Below, piece by piece: positions 1 through 9,075 of a DNA stretch of 64,000 nt. Each line of letters starts with the position of its first letter. Position 1 is the stretch's first letter. Origin of the DNA: Streptomyces caniscabiei (lineage in GTDB: Bacteria > Actinomycetota > Actinomycetes > Streptomycetales > Streptomycetaceae); the NCBI RefSeq assembly GCF_014930365.1, contig NZ_JABXWI010000017.1, forward strand, positions 65,204-129,203. Reading direction: 5' to 3'. The notes under the pieces are model-generated. The model worked only from the letters and a program-made list of their open reading frames with translations, was not told the DNA's origin and made no database searches. A program made the position numbers and the translations under genes.

Positions 1-582
1 TGTCGGTCTCCGGTCTCGCTCTGCCGGTTGGAGAGGTTGTTCAGGGATGTGGCGAGGTTGGGGAGGTGGGTGGCGGGGTTGGCCTGGGCGAGGGTGCGGC
101 GGATCTCGACGGCTTGGGTGATTGAGGTGAGTGCTGCTTGCCGGTCTCCGGTCTCGCTCTGACAGGTGGAGAGGTTGTTCAGGGACATGGCGAGGTCGGG
201 GAGGTGGGCGGCGGGGTTGGCCTGGGCGAGGGTGCGGCGGATCTCGACGGCTTGGGTGATTGAGGTGAGTGCTGCTTGTCGGTCTCCGGTCTCGCTCTGA
301 CAGTTGGAGAGGTTGTTCAGGGATGTGGCGAGGTTGGGGAGGTGGGTGGCGGGGTTGGCCTGGGCGAGGGTGCGGCGGATCTCGACGGCTTCGGTGATTG
401 AGGTGAGTGCTGCTTGTCGGTCTCCGGTCTCGCTCTGCTGGACGGAGAGGTTGTTCAGGGAGCTGGCGAGGTTGGGGAGGTGGGCGGCGGGGTTGGCCTG
501 AGCAAGGGCGCGGTGGATCTCGGCGGCTTCGGTGATCGAGCCGAGCGCCGCCTGCCGGTCCCCGATGGCGCCTTGGCGGTAG
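1..582 (-). repeat. 138-bp coding tandem repeats (46-residue TPR-like units)
   Basis: An anchor word (gagaggttgttcaggg) recurs at 31, 169, 307 and 445, exactly 138 bp apart, giving four units plus a part unit that leaves the window. Each encodes 46 residues ending in LNNLS..QSETGD. The three units nearest the edge are almost identical; the one at 445-582 is more divergent. This suggests recent amplification toward the 3' end of the gene. Confidence 0.93.
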
Positions 583-2696
583 CTAGTGCGTCGGAGCTGC
601 TCCGCGAGGTCGACGGGTTGGGTGGTGGCATTGGCCCGCAGGACCGCCAGGCGCCGAAGGTCGGTGCGCAGGCCGAGTTCGGGCAGGCCGATCGTGGTGT
701 AAGGGATGGCGTCGGAGAGGTCGGCGAGCCAGGGCACGGGCGGCTCGTTGTCGATCAGTTGCCGTAGGGCAGCCAGCGCGGTACCGCCCTGTTCCGCGGC
801 AACCTGGAGGACGGGCTGCCAGCGGTCCGGCTCGGCGCTGATCCATGCCTTCACCATGCGTGTGGCGCTGTCTGGCGCGGCCGCGGCGGCGCGGCTGAGC
901 TGGCGCAGGGCGGCCAGGAGACCATCGTCGTCGAGGCCGTCCAGGACGGCGGGGAGCATGTCTTCGTCGTCCTGGAGTTCGTGGAGGGTGAGGTGGTCGG
1001 CAATGGGGTCCGGGCGCAGGACGAGGGGCTCGCCATGGCCGGGTTGCAGGCACGTGGCCAGGGTGGTGCGGATGGTCTCACGCCAGGGCGCGTCGTCGGA
1101 CAGTTCCTCGACGGCTCGTAATGCGGCGTTGATTTCCTTGCGTGTGGTGGGTGCGCGCAGGGTGAGGCTGGCTACGGCCCGGTTGAGGACATCGAGCGGC
1201 GCGTCGGCGTCTCGGTTCAGACCGGCGTTCTTCTTGTAGGTCTGGGCCCAGTAGGCGCGTTCGTGGGTGAGGACTTCTTCGTAGAGGTCCTCACGGGTGG
1301 TGGGCAGCCTGCCGGAACTGCGGGCGGCGAGCAGGGCCAGCAGGATGTAGTCGAGGGTGGTCCAGTCGGCGGGGGCAGCCCGGTAGGCGGCCTCAAGGTC
1401 GAGTTCGTGACCGGGAGCGGGGTGGAAGGCGCGGGCGGCGCGGCGGAAGAGGGCGGCGCCGGCGGGGTGTTCGGGTGGCAGGTGCAGGGGGTCGCGCATG
1501 CGGACGAGATGTCCGTCGTTGTTCCACGCCTTGCTCAGGGCGGTGAGCCACTGGCCGTTGACGGCGCGGGCGGTCATGACGACGACGGCGGGCGCGGCGC
1601 CTCGGTCGGTGCGGCGTCTGAGGAGGGCCAGGAGCTGTTCGGCGTCGGCGGTGCGGGCGTCGGCGTAGTCCAGGACGATGAGGGTGGGGGAGACGACGGT
1701 GCCCAGCCAGTCCCGTCCGGTGGGGTGTTCGCGCAGGTAGCCGGTGTACCAGCCGTGGCGGGTGGCGAGCTGGTGGGCGAGTTCGAGGGCGAGGCGGGTC
1801 TTGCCCGCGCCGCCGGCGCCGTGGATGACGGTGACGCCGGTGTAGGGCCCCGTGGCCACGGTGCGGCACCAGTCGGTGAGGATGGTCAGCTCGTCCCGGG
1901 CCTGGAACGGCACCACCTCATGCTCGGCCCGCAGCACCTGCAAGGGCCGGTGCACGAGCGGGTCCAGGGCCACGTACGGCGAACGCAGCGGCTCGTCGGT
2001 GGGCCGGTCGGCGGGGGTGTGGGTGTCCTGCTTGCGCCAGGCGCGGCGGATGTCCACGGCCAGGCGCCAGTTCCACTCACGGGCGTAGCGGGCCCCGGCC
2101 TGTACGGCGTCGGCGAAGACGGCGCTCGTGCCGAGGATGGGTGAGTGGGGCAGGGCGTGTGCGACGCCCACCGGGTCCAGCAGCAGAAGTGGTCTCGACG
2201 GCCCGGTCGGGTCGGTCTGGACGAGGTCGTCGAAGCCGTCGGGGCGACTGGTCCACACGTCCGCGTCCGGCATCCGGATGCCGTCGTCCTCGTCGGACGT
2301 GACGTCGTCGATCCACACGCCGAGCAGAGCGTGGGCGGCGCGTCCGGGCTCGGGTGGGTCGAGGATGAGGACGAAGGGGTGCAGGCCGGCGTGGAGGCAG
2401 GCGCCGGCCAGGACCAGGGCGAGGTCGAGGCAGGTGGCGTGCCGGGGGCACCACAGCACCTCGCCGGGCTGGCGGACGACCTGGCGGCCCGGATCGTCGG
2501 AGGGCGCCTCGTGGGAGTAGGTGATCCCGGCCCCGGCCAGCGCCTCGTAGACAGCCCGGGTCTGCCCGATGCGGCTGTCGGCCGGGGGCCCGGGCAGGTG
2601 CAGCAGGGCGGCGACCTCGTCGGGCAGCACGTACTTGGCGAGCGCGGCCGGTTCCCCATCGAGGGACCAGCGGGGCCAGGAGCCGACGGGACTCAT
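1..2696 (-). CDS. Cys-peptidase-like / P-loop NTPase / TPR-repeat protein (3' end outside window)
   Basis: A large multidomain protein, 898 codons visible and still open at the window edge. Residues about 75-180 resemble a transglutaminase-fold cysteine-peptidase domain: CPRHATCLDLALVLAGA holds Cys89, AHALLGVWID holds His122 and LLLLDPV holds Asp174, a possible triad. A P-loop NTPase follows (Walker A GAGGAGKT at 293-300; Walker B TLIVLDYAD with Asp343), the layout of STAND/NACHT-type signalling ATPases. The C-terminal part is an array of 46-residue TPR-like repeats. The start is the ATG that overlaps the stop of the upstream lipase gene (ATGA), implying translational coupling. No membrane segment was seen. 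Proteins of this kind usually sense a ligand through the repeats and switch on an effector; a defence role is inferred. The domain reading is by eye. Confidence 0.8.
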   Translation of the reverse strand, partial: MSPVGSWPRWSLDGEPAALAKYVLPDEVAALLHLPGPPADSRIGQTRAVYEALAGAGITYSHEAPSDDPGRQVVRQPGEVLWCPRHATCLDLALVLAGACLHAGLHPFVLILDPPEPGRAAHALLGVWIDDVTSDEDDGIRMPDADVWTSRPDGFDDLVQTDPTGPSRPLLLLDPVGVAHALPHSPILGTSAVFADAVQAGARYAREWNWRLAVDIRRAWRKQDTHTPADRPTDEPLRSPYVALDPLVHRPLQVLRAEHEVVPFQARDELTILTDWCRTVATGPYTGVTVIHGAGGAGKTRLALELAHQLATRHGWYTGYLREHPTGRDWLGTVVSPTLIVLDYADARTADAEQLLALLRRRTDRGAAPAVVVMTARAVNGQWLTALSKAWNNDGHLVRMRDPLHLPPEHPAGAALFRRAARAFHPAPGHELDLEAAYRAAPADWTTLDYILLALLAARSSGRLPTTREDLYEEVLTHERAYWAQTYKKNAGLNRDADAPLDVLNRAVASLTLRAPTTRKEINAALRAVEELSDDAPWRETIRTTLATCLQPGHGEPLVLRPDPIADHLTLHELQDDEDMLPAVLDGLDDDGLLAALRQLSRAAAAAPDSATRMVKAWISAEPDRWQPVLQVAAEQGGTALAALRQLIDNEPPVPWLADLSDAIPYTTIGLPELGLRTDLRRLAVLRANATTQPVDLAEQLRRTSYRQGAIGDRQAALGSITEAAEIHRALAQANPAAHLPNLASSLNNLSVQQSETGDRQAALTSITEAVEIRRTLAQANPATHLPNLATSLNNLSNCQSETGDRQAALTSITQAVEIRRTLAQANPAAHLPDLAMSLNNLSTCQSETGDRQAALTSITQAVEIRRTLAQANPATHLPNLATSLNNLSNRQSETGDR

Positions 2697-4129
2697 GGGG
2701 CCACCACCGCGAGGGAGTCGGACGCGGACAGGTCACCGACGCCGGGTACGGCCCGCACGCTCACCCGCACGTCGTACAAGCCGGGCTCCTGGCCGGGCAG
2801 TTCGGTGACGTAGCTGCTCCGGTCGCCGTCCCACTCCAGCCGGACCTCCGCTACCGCACCCCGAGGGCCGTGCACCCTGCGCAGGGTGGCCCACACCGCG
2901 AGCCCGCTCGGGTCGGCGGTGGCCTCCGGCGGCAGGTTGTCCCCGCGCAACCGCGTCTCCAGCGGGATCGTCGCGCCCCGGGCGTGGAGTTCGTCGACGT
3001 CCAGGCCGAGGGCGGCCTCACGTTCCTCGCCGCGCGCCGCTGTCAGCCGCTGCCGTTCCTCGTAGACCTCGACCAGGCCGGGAATCCAGCCGGCGGAGAC
3101 GATGGGACCGTGGCGGTCGCGGGCCCGCCAGCCGGAGGTGTCGTGGCCGTCCATCTCCACCGGCACGGCCGAGATCGCCGGTACGGTGCCGTCGCCGTGG
3201 TCCTTCTCCCAGCCCGCCAGCTCCAGCCAGGCCGGCAGCTTCTTGCCGACCTTCAGCGCGCGGCCGTCCCACACCGCCGAGCCCGGGGTGCGGTGACTCC
3301 AGCCCAGCCGGGGCACCACCTGCGGCTCGGCGCCGGTGCGCGGCATGGCCTGCCACGCCTGCTCGATCTCCTCGTGCAGGGCGAACCCCTGCTTCGCCGG
3401 GGAGCGCAGGTGCTCCAGGGGCACATCGTGGGGGTAGAGGGGAGCCGCCGTGGCGGTGTCCCAGACCATCGGGTAGCGGGGCAGCAGCTCGGCCACCGAC
3501 GGCCACTGGCGCAGCAGGTCGCTCACCCCGTCCAGCCGGATCCCGGCCACCCGTACGCCGTTGGCCAGCAGGTGCAGGGCCTTCGGGGCGCCGCGGTGGG
3601 GGGTGCCGAGGGTGATCAGGGCCCGGCACAGCGGCCAGCCCTCCAGCGGGCCCAGCCAGTGCCGGGCGACCAGACCGCCCATCGAGTGGGCGACCACCAC
3701 GACCCGGCCGGCCCGCTCGGCCGGTGCGAGGTCCTTCAGCCGCTCGTGGACATCGGCCGCGAGCAGCTGCGCGGCATGCCTGACGCCCAGGCGGAAGTCG
3801 TACGGGAACAGCACCACGTTCGCGGCCGGGTTCCGCGTCTCGGGGTGCCCGGTGTCGATGACCGTACCCGGCAGCGCCTGGAGGTTCGCCACCAGCCGTT
3901 CGTAGCCGGGGACGACGGTCCAGCCCGGCAGCAGCCGCTTGGAGCGGATCAGACCGGTCGCCCGCAGTGGCTCGTCCACAGCCAGCCGGTCCGGTCGGCG
4001 CAGCAGGCCCGCGATGTCGCCGAAGCCCGCGTCCCACACCACCTCAGGCTGCTTCCCGCCCCCTGCGGGCCGTTCCAGCACGCTGCCGCCGATTCCGGGC
4101 AGCACGTACACCAGATGCCTGCGTCCCAT
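2693..4129 (-). CDS. LCAT-like alpha/beta hydrolase (lipase/acyltransferase family)
   Basis: A 478-residue alpha/beta hydrolase of the lecithin:cholesterol acyltransferase-like lipase group. It begins GRRHLVYVLPGIGGSVLERP, the usual oxyanion-hole strand of this family. The nucleophile elbow is AHSMGG (Ser in VVVVAHSMGGLVARHW), the acid is probably in GDGTVPAISA and the His in DRHGPIV. A C-terminal beta-rich part of about 100 residues (LEWDGDRSSYVTELPGQ) follows the catalytic domain and looks like an Ig-like module. There is no signal peptide, so it should act inside the cell. The start at ATG 4129 has a purine-rich GGGGAGG upstream; the open frame extends 65 codons further without family support. 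The stop overlaps the next gene's ATG, so the hydrolase may be the effector controlled by that NTPase (inference). Confidence 0.82.
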   Translation of the reverse strand: MGRRHLVYVLPGIGGSVLERPAGGGKQPEVVWDAGFGDIAGLLRRPDRLAVDEPLRATGLIRSKRLLPGWTVVPGYERLVANLQALPGTVIDTGHPETRNPAANVVLFPYDFRLGVRHAAQLLAADVHERLKDLAPAERAGRVVVVAHSMGGLVARHWLGPLEGWPLCRALITLGTPHRGAPKALHLLANGVRVAGIRLDGVSDLLRQWPSVAELLPRYPMVWDTATAAPLYPHDVPLEHLRSPAKQGFALHEEIEQAWQAMPRTGAEPQVVPRLGWSHRTPGSAVWDGRALKVGKKLPAWLELAGWEKDHGDGTVPAISAVPVEMDGHDTSGWRARDRHGPIVSAGWIPGLVEVYEERQRLTAARGEEREAALGLDVDELHARGATIPLETRLRGDNLPPEATADPSGLAVWATLRRVHGPRGAVAEVRLEWDGDRSSYVTELPGQEPGLYDVRVSVRAVPGVGDLSASDSLAVVAP

Positions 4130-4262
4130 TTCCCCCGCCCTCCCCACGTGGGCCGCGTCCCACGGCCCGCGCTGTGTCGCTCCTTCTACCAGTAACAGGA
4201 AGGCGGATGGCGGAAGTTCCGGGAATATCATCCTTCTGGGGTGCGCGGCTTGTGCCGTACCG

Positions 4263-4801
4263 ATGGAGCACTCCGAGGGGCGCGGCCTGCCGGGCCGACG
4301 CGCGGGCCGCCGCCTCACCCTCAACTACCGCACCACCCGGCAGATCCTCGGCAGCGCCAACGGCCTGATCGCCGGGACGTCCTTCGACGACCTCGACACC
4401 GGAACCGACACCCTCGACGGCTACCGGTCCGTGCTGACCGGACTCGCCCCCCAGTTCTGGCGCGCGCCCGACCGGCTGACCGAGATGCGTGCCGTGGCCA
4501 CGCTCATCAGAGACCGCCATGACAGCCATGGCACGCCGTACTCGGCGATGGCCACGTGCCGCACCAGCGCATCGAGCAGTACCGACTCACGAACCCGGAC
4601 CGCCACCGGCAGGAGGAGCAGCGGGCCCGCTCCCTGCTGTTCGTCGCCGCCACCCGCGCCCGCGACGAGCTCGTCGTCACCTGGAGCGGCAGGGCCAGTC
4701 GCTTCCTTCCACCAGACGCGGACGAAACCGCCTACCGCGCCACGGACCTGCTCCGGCAGGACGGCCCGCCGTCGGGTTCGTCGAGATCGGCCGCAGCCTG
4801 A
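4263..4801 (+). pseudogene. Remnant of UvrD/Rep-type DNA helicase
   Basis: Two helicase pieces lie in different frames. The first (about 4263-4515) reads RRLTLNYRTTRQILGSANGL and DTLDGYRSVLTG, matching helicase core motifs of Streptomyces UvrD-like proteins. The second (about 4550-4801) reads RARSLLFVAATRARDELVVT and SRFLPP, matching the C-terminal motif VI region. The segment normally between them is shortened and the frame changes near 4515-4550. There is no intact N-terminal ATP-binding half. It is the tail of a lost helicase gene, probably from a rearrangement beside the lipase/NTPase operon. Confidence 0.72.
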
Positions 4802-4930
4802 CCGGATGCATTGACCCATCGCCCGTGGCGCGCTTTCATCGCCAGCATCCTCGTGAGTCCTCTGCGCAGGGCCGGGGCGACGGGGATGCGGGGGACGGCT
4901 GGGGTCGTCCCCGGGTGAAGGGGGAGCCAG

Positions 4931-6172
4931 TTGCTGAGACCTTCCTTACGTGTGTTCGTGAACGCCGTCGTGGTGGGCGTCGTCGTCGGGTGTTCCGCCT
5001 GGCCGGCGCAGGCGGCGGCCGGTGACGAGGCGCCGAGTGTCGCGGCCGGCACCGAGCGGATCAGCGTCGCGGCCGACGGCAGTGGTGGGAACGGTCATTC
5101 CACCGACGCCGTCGTCAGCGCCGACGGGCGTGTCGTGGCCTTCATGTCGTCCGCGACCAATCTGGGGACCGGGACCGATGTGCGGAACAGCGTCTATTAC
5201 CGGACCGGGCCCGGGGAGCCGTTGCGGCGGGTGGTGGTGCCGGGGGAGACCACCTCCACGCCTCAACTGTCCGAGTCCGGGCGGTATTTGACCTTCGGGT
5301 CGTACTCGACCGCGACCGCCACCTCCTCCGTCCACCTCATGGATCTGAGCACCGGCACCGTCGAACGACTGGCGCCCGCGATGGACGACGGCTACCAGGT
5401 GTCGTACGGCATCGCCCCGATCAGCGCCGACGGGCGGTTCATCGCCTTCGTCGCCCGGCCCGCCGTCGACCCGAACGGGGCCTTCGCCTGCCGGGTCATG
5501 TTGCTCGACCGCGAGACGCGGGAGGTGCGGCGGGTCAGTCGGGAGCCTGACGGCTCGAAGACCTACCACCGGTGCGAGCAGGTCGCGATGAGCGCGAACG
5601 GGCGCAAGGTCGCCTACCTGGAGGGGTACTCCGGGCCCGTCACCGGCGACCAGGGCGACATCCTGGTCTACGACCGGAAGAGCGGGCGTACCGTGCACGC
5701 CGACGCCACCCATGACGGGGCCCCGGCCACCACCTCGGCCATCGGTCCCGTGCTGAGCGCCGACGGCTCCAAGGTCGGCTTCAACTCGCTGGCCACCAAC
5801 CTGGTCCCGCAGGCCGACACCAACGACGGCTGGAACGCCTTCGTCCGCGATCTGCGCACCGGCACGCTCCAGCGGTACGACGGCCACGCCCCCACCGACC
5901 TCACGCTGCTCTCCGACCTGTCCGGCAACGGCTCCAAGCTGTTGCTCAACACGGCGGACGCGAACCGTACGTCCCTCGGGCTGATCCTGCGCGATCTGTG
6001 CACCGGGCAGGAGGAGTTGCTGTCACCAGGGCAGGACGGCAAGCCCGTCACCGTCGGCGACGCGGCGCTGAGCGGGGACGAGTCGACGGTCGTCTTCGAG
6101 TCGTACTACCCAGGGCTCGTACCCGACGACAACAACCTCATCGGGGATGTGTTCCTCCGCGGTGTGGGGTGA
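4931..6172 (+). CDS. Exported WD40/PD40-type beta-propeller protein
   Basis: A 413-residue protein with an N-terminal signal sequence (hydrophobic VNAVVVGVVVGCSAWPAQA, likely cut after AQA). The rest is a chain of about seven propeller blades with the PD40/TolB-like phrase SADGRxVAFxSxAxNL (VVSADGRVVAFMSSATNL, ISADGRFIAFVARPA, LSADGSKVGFNSLATNL, LSGDESTVVFESYYPGL). TolB-like propellers bind proteins or peptides; no catalytic residues are recognisable. The start is TTG with a GGGGGAG ribosome site just upstream; no better start gives the signal peptide. It stands alone, transcribed toward ramR. The precise role is unknown. Confidence 0.85.
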   Translation: MLRPSLRVFVNAVVVGVVVGCSAWPAQAAAGDEAPSVAAGTERISVAADGSGGNGHSTDAVVSADGRVVAFMSSATNLGTGTDVRNSVYYRTGPGEPLRRVVVPGETTSTPQLSESGRYLTFGSYSTATATSSVHLMDLSTGTVERLAPAMDDGYQVSYGIAPISADGRFIAFVARPAVDPNGAFACRVMLLDRETREVRRVSREPDGSKTYHRCEQVAMSANGRKVAYLEGYSGPVTGDQGDILVYDRKSGRTVHADATHDGAPATTSAIGPVLSADGSKVGFNSLATNLVPQADTNDGWNAFVRDLRTGTLQRYDGHAPTDLTLLSDLSGNGSKLLLNTADANRTSLGLILRDLCTGQEELLSPGQDGKPVTVGDAALSGDESTVVFESYYPGLVPDDNNLIGDVFLRGVG

Positions 6173-6336
6173 CGTCGTCCCTCGGGCGGGCATGCGTGCG
6201 GGTGTGCGGGCGTGATTCGGGAGCGAATCGGTCATACCGGCAATAAGTGAGAAGCGGGGCGATACGTCGTACGGTGTTGTCTCGGTCCCGGAGGCACGGT
6301 GGGTGCGCGGGGGGCCGCTGACGACCGGCGGGAGCG

Positions 6337-6945
6337 ATGGTGATCCGGGTGCTTCTTGTCGAGGAGACGGACCTCGTACGCGGGGCGCTCGCCGCCTTGC
6401 TGGCGAGTGAGGAGGACATCGAGGTGGTCGCGGCGTTGCCGGGGCACGAGCAGGTGGTGACGCGGGCGATGGCCTACCGACCCGATGTCGTCGTCATCGA
6501 CAGCGACGGTGGCGAGAGCGGAGCACTCGGCACCTCGCGGGAACTGGCCCTGCGGCTGCCGGGGTGCCGGACGCTGCTGGTGACCTGTTCGGCGACCGCC
6601 GGGTTCCTGCGACAGGCGCTGTCGTGGCGCGTCGCCGGCCTCATCGGCAAGAACGGGCCCAGCGACCACCTGGCGGAGGGGGTGCGCAAGGTGGCCGCGG
6701 GTGAGCGGTTCCTCGATCCGGAACTCGCCCTGCTCGCGCTCCTGTCGGCGGAGAACCCGTTGACCCCCAGGGAACTCGAGGTGCTGCGGCTGGCGGCCGA
6801 CGGCGCGCCCACGCGGGAGATCGCCGAGCGGCTGTCCCTGTCGGTGGGGACGGTCCGCAATCATCTGAACGCCGTCTCGCGGAAGACCGAGGCGCGCAAC
6901 CGTATCGACGCGATCCGGATCGCCCGGGAGTCGGGGTGGCTGTGA
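6337..6945 (+). CDS. ramR: RamR-like NarL/LuxR-family response regulator
   Basis: A 202-residue regulator: an N-terminal receiver-like domain (IRVLLVEETDLVRGALAALL; VVVIDSDGGESG in place of the phosphorylated strand) and a C-terminal LuxR helix-turn-helix (LTPRELEVLRLAADGAPTRE ... LSVGTVRNHL). The receiver has VEE and DSD, where typical response regulators have DD and DxxMP, so it may work without a partner kinase. No kinase lies next to it. It ends 51 bp from the convergent ramB, the same arrangement as ramR beside ramCSAB in Streptomyces coelicolor, where RamR activates the ramC promoter for SapB production. ATG at 6337 sits close to GGGAG; GTG at 6340 is an equally good start. Confidence 0.85.
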   Translation: MVIRVLLVEETDLVRGALAALLASEEDIEVVAALPGHEQVVTRAMAYRPDVVVIDSDGGESGALGTSRELALRLPGCRTLLVTCSATAGFLRQALSWRVAGLIGKNGPSDHLAEGVRKVAAGERFLDPELALLALLSAENPLTPRELEVLRLAADGAPTREIAERLSLSVGTVRNHLNAVSRKTEARNRIDAIRIARESGWL

Positions 6946-6996
6946 GGAGCACGGCCCCCAGCCCCCCGCTTCCCACGGAGGCGTCGTCGGCTGCTG

Positions 6997-9075
6997 TCAG
7001 CGGGACCGGGCACCCGTCGCGTCGGCCGTGTCGGTCCTGTTGTCCGCTTCGCTGGTCGCGTCCGTCGGGTCGGTCGTGTCTGTTGTCTGCGTCGCGTCCG
7101 TCGTCTCCGTCGTGTCGGGTGGTTCACCTGTCGCGTCGTTTCGTGTCGGGGCCATGGGGTCCCAGTGGCCGATCAGGTCGCGGTAGAGGGCGCAGTCGGC
7201 CATCAGGTGGTCGTGGGTGCCCAGGTGGTGGCGTGGGCCGTCCAGAACGAGGACCAGGTCGGCGCGGAGGGCGGAGGAGATCCGATGGGCGCAGACGATC
7301 AGCGTGGCGGGGCGGGCCGCGAAGGCGCGCTCGGCCACGGCCTCCGCGGCCGGGTCCAGATGGCAGGTCGCCTCGTCCAGCAGGACCAGCCGGGCGGGGG
7401 GTAGTACGGCGCGGACCAGGGCGATCAACTGGCGCTCCCCGGCGGAGAGCAGGGCCGGGTCCACGGTGGCGTCGTAGCCGCCCAGGCGCTCGGTGAGGGG
7501 GGCCGCGCCGATGGCGTCGACGGCCGCGTCCAGGTCGGCGGGGGTGGCCGTGGGGTGGAGATACGTGAGGTTCTCGCGGAGCGTGCCGGTGAAGACGTAC
7601 GCCTCCTGCGGGATCAGCACGCGCGATCGTGCGAGTCGGCGCGGGTCCGGGTCCGGGTCCGGGTCCGAGTTCGGGTTCGGGTTCGGGGAGCGGACCGGGG
7701 ACCCGCCCAGCTTGACCTGGCCCGTCTGCGGCTCCAGTACCCCGGCGATGAGCGCGGCGAGCGTGGACTTTCCGGCGCCGCTGGGGCCTATCACCGCCAG
7801 GTGGGTGCCGGGCGCGAGGGTGAGGTCGAGGTCGCGGACGACCGGTTCGGCGGAGCGCGCGTAACCGAAGGTGACACCGCGGAGCTCGACCGCGCCGTCC
7901 CGCAGCGCCGTGCCGTCCCGCACCCGCGTGCCGTCCTGGACCGTCGCGTCGTACACGGGCTTGTCGTCCTGAACCCCGCCGTCTTCGGGGCCGCCGTCCG
8001 GGCCCTCGCCGTCCCCGGTTCGGTCGTGTTCCGCTCCCGCTCCCGCTTCTGCCGTCGTCCGCGTACGCCCGGCCGTCGTCGTCTCCAGGATGCGAGCCGT
8101 GGTGACCAGGAGCCACAGGCCGCTGCCGCCGACTCCCCGGACGAAGTTCTGGAGGGCCGGTTGGAGGCTCTGGGAGAGGTAGGTCAGGGCGCCCAGGATC
8201 GCGCCCGTCGTCACTCCGCCCCGGAGCAGCCAGGGGGCGCCGGCCAGGATCAGGACGAACGGCAGCCAGCCGCCGATACCCAGCGCGGCCGTGCGCAGGG
8301 CGGTGAGGCGGGCCAGGGCGCGCGCGGCCCCGGCCGCCGTGTCGATGCGGGTGTCGACCCGGTCGCGTACGACGTGTTCCGCGCCGCAGGCCGTGACGTC
8401 CCTCAGCGCGTCGGCCACCGTGCCCGCCTGCTCGGCGATCGCCTCGTCGGCGAGCACGACGGCCCGCTGCCGGGCCGCCATGGCGCGCAGGGCCGCGAGG
8501 AAGAGCGCGAGACCGACCGCGAGGGGCGGTACGACGAACAGGAGGAGCGCGGGGTCGAGCGCGGTCAGCCCGAACAGCACGCTCACGGCCGTCACCCCGA
8601 AGGTCTGCACGAACATCACGACCGCCCCGTACGACTCGCGGGCGATCTCCACCTGCTCGGTCAGCCGGGCCACCCCGGCCGTGTCGGAGGGGCGGCCGAG
8701 GCGGGCCGAGCGGCGCAGTGTGCCGGTGGTGACGAGGGCGACCAGGTCGTCGCGGAAGGGTTCGACGACGTCGGCCAGCCGCAGTGTGGTCTGCTGGGTG
8801 CCCCAGGCGCCGATCAGGGTGGCGACGGCCAGCAGCCCGAGCCAGCCGAGGCCCTCGGGGACCCGGTCGGCGAGGAACCCGTCGTCGACGGCCCGGGCGA
8901 CCAACAGGCCGGACAGCAGAGCGGGTACGGCCTGGACCAACGACCAGCCGGCCAGTCGGACGAACTGCCGGCGCCGCGTGCGGAGGGTCGAGCGGAGCAG
9001 CCCACGCGCTTCCCTGTTGCCCGTGCCCCGACGTGCCTCCGTGCCGCCTGCGCCTCGACGCGCCACCCGGTTCAC
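6997..9075 (-). CDS. ramB: RamB-like ABC transporter, membrane plus ATPase half
   Basis: A 692-residue ABC half-transporter: an N-terminal region with several membrane segments (WSLVQAVPALLSGLLVARAV, LDPALLLFVVPPLAVGLALF, LGIGGWLPFVLILAGAPWLL), then an ATPase with Walker A GPSGAGKST, signature LSAGE, Walker B LVLLDEATCHLD and H-loop CAHR. The start is GTG in a GTGA overlap with the ramA stop, so the two are coupled; a longer open frame upstream has no family support. Two low-complexity tracts stand out: Asn/Pro/Asp dipeptides just after Walker A, and a Thr/Asp-rich tail of about 45 residues. With RamA it should form a heterodimer exporting the lantipeptide or part of its processing. Confidence 0.9.
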   Translation of the reverse strand: MNRVARRGAGGTEARRGTGNREARGLLRSTLRTRRRQFVRLAGWSLVQAVPALLSGLLVARAVDDGFLADRVPEGLGWLGLLAVATLIGAWGTQQTTLRLADVVEPFRDDLVALVTTGTLRRSARLGRPSDTAGVARLTEQVEIARESYGAVVMFVQTFGVTAVSVLFGLTALDPALLLFVVPPLAVGLALFLAALRAMAARQRAVVLADEAIAEQAGTVADALRDVTACGAEHVVRDRVDTRIDTAAGAARALARLTALRTAALGIGGWLPFVLILAGAPWLLRGGVTTGAILGALTYLSQSLQPALQNFVRGVGGSGLWLLVTTARILETTTAGRTRTTAEAGAGAEHDRTGDGEGPDGGPEDGGVQDDKPVYDATVQDGTRVRDGTALRDGAVELRGVTFGYARSAEPVVRDLDLTLAPGTHLAVIGPSGAGKSTLAALIAGVLEPQTGQVKLGGSPVRSPNPNPNSDPDPDPDPRRLARSRVLIPQEAYVFTGTLRENLTYLHPTATPADLDAAVDAIGAAPLTERLGGYDATVDPALLSAGERQLIALVRAVLPPARLVLLDEATCHLDPAAEAVAERAFAARPATLIVCAHRISSALRADLVLVLDGPRHHLGTHDHLMADCALYRDLIGHWDPMAPTRNDATGEPPDTTETTDATQTTDTTDPTDATSEADNRTDTADATGARSR

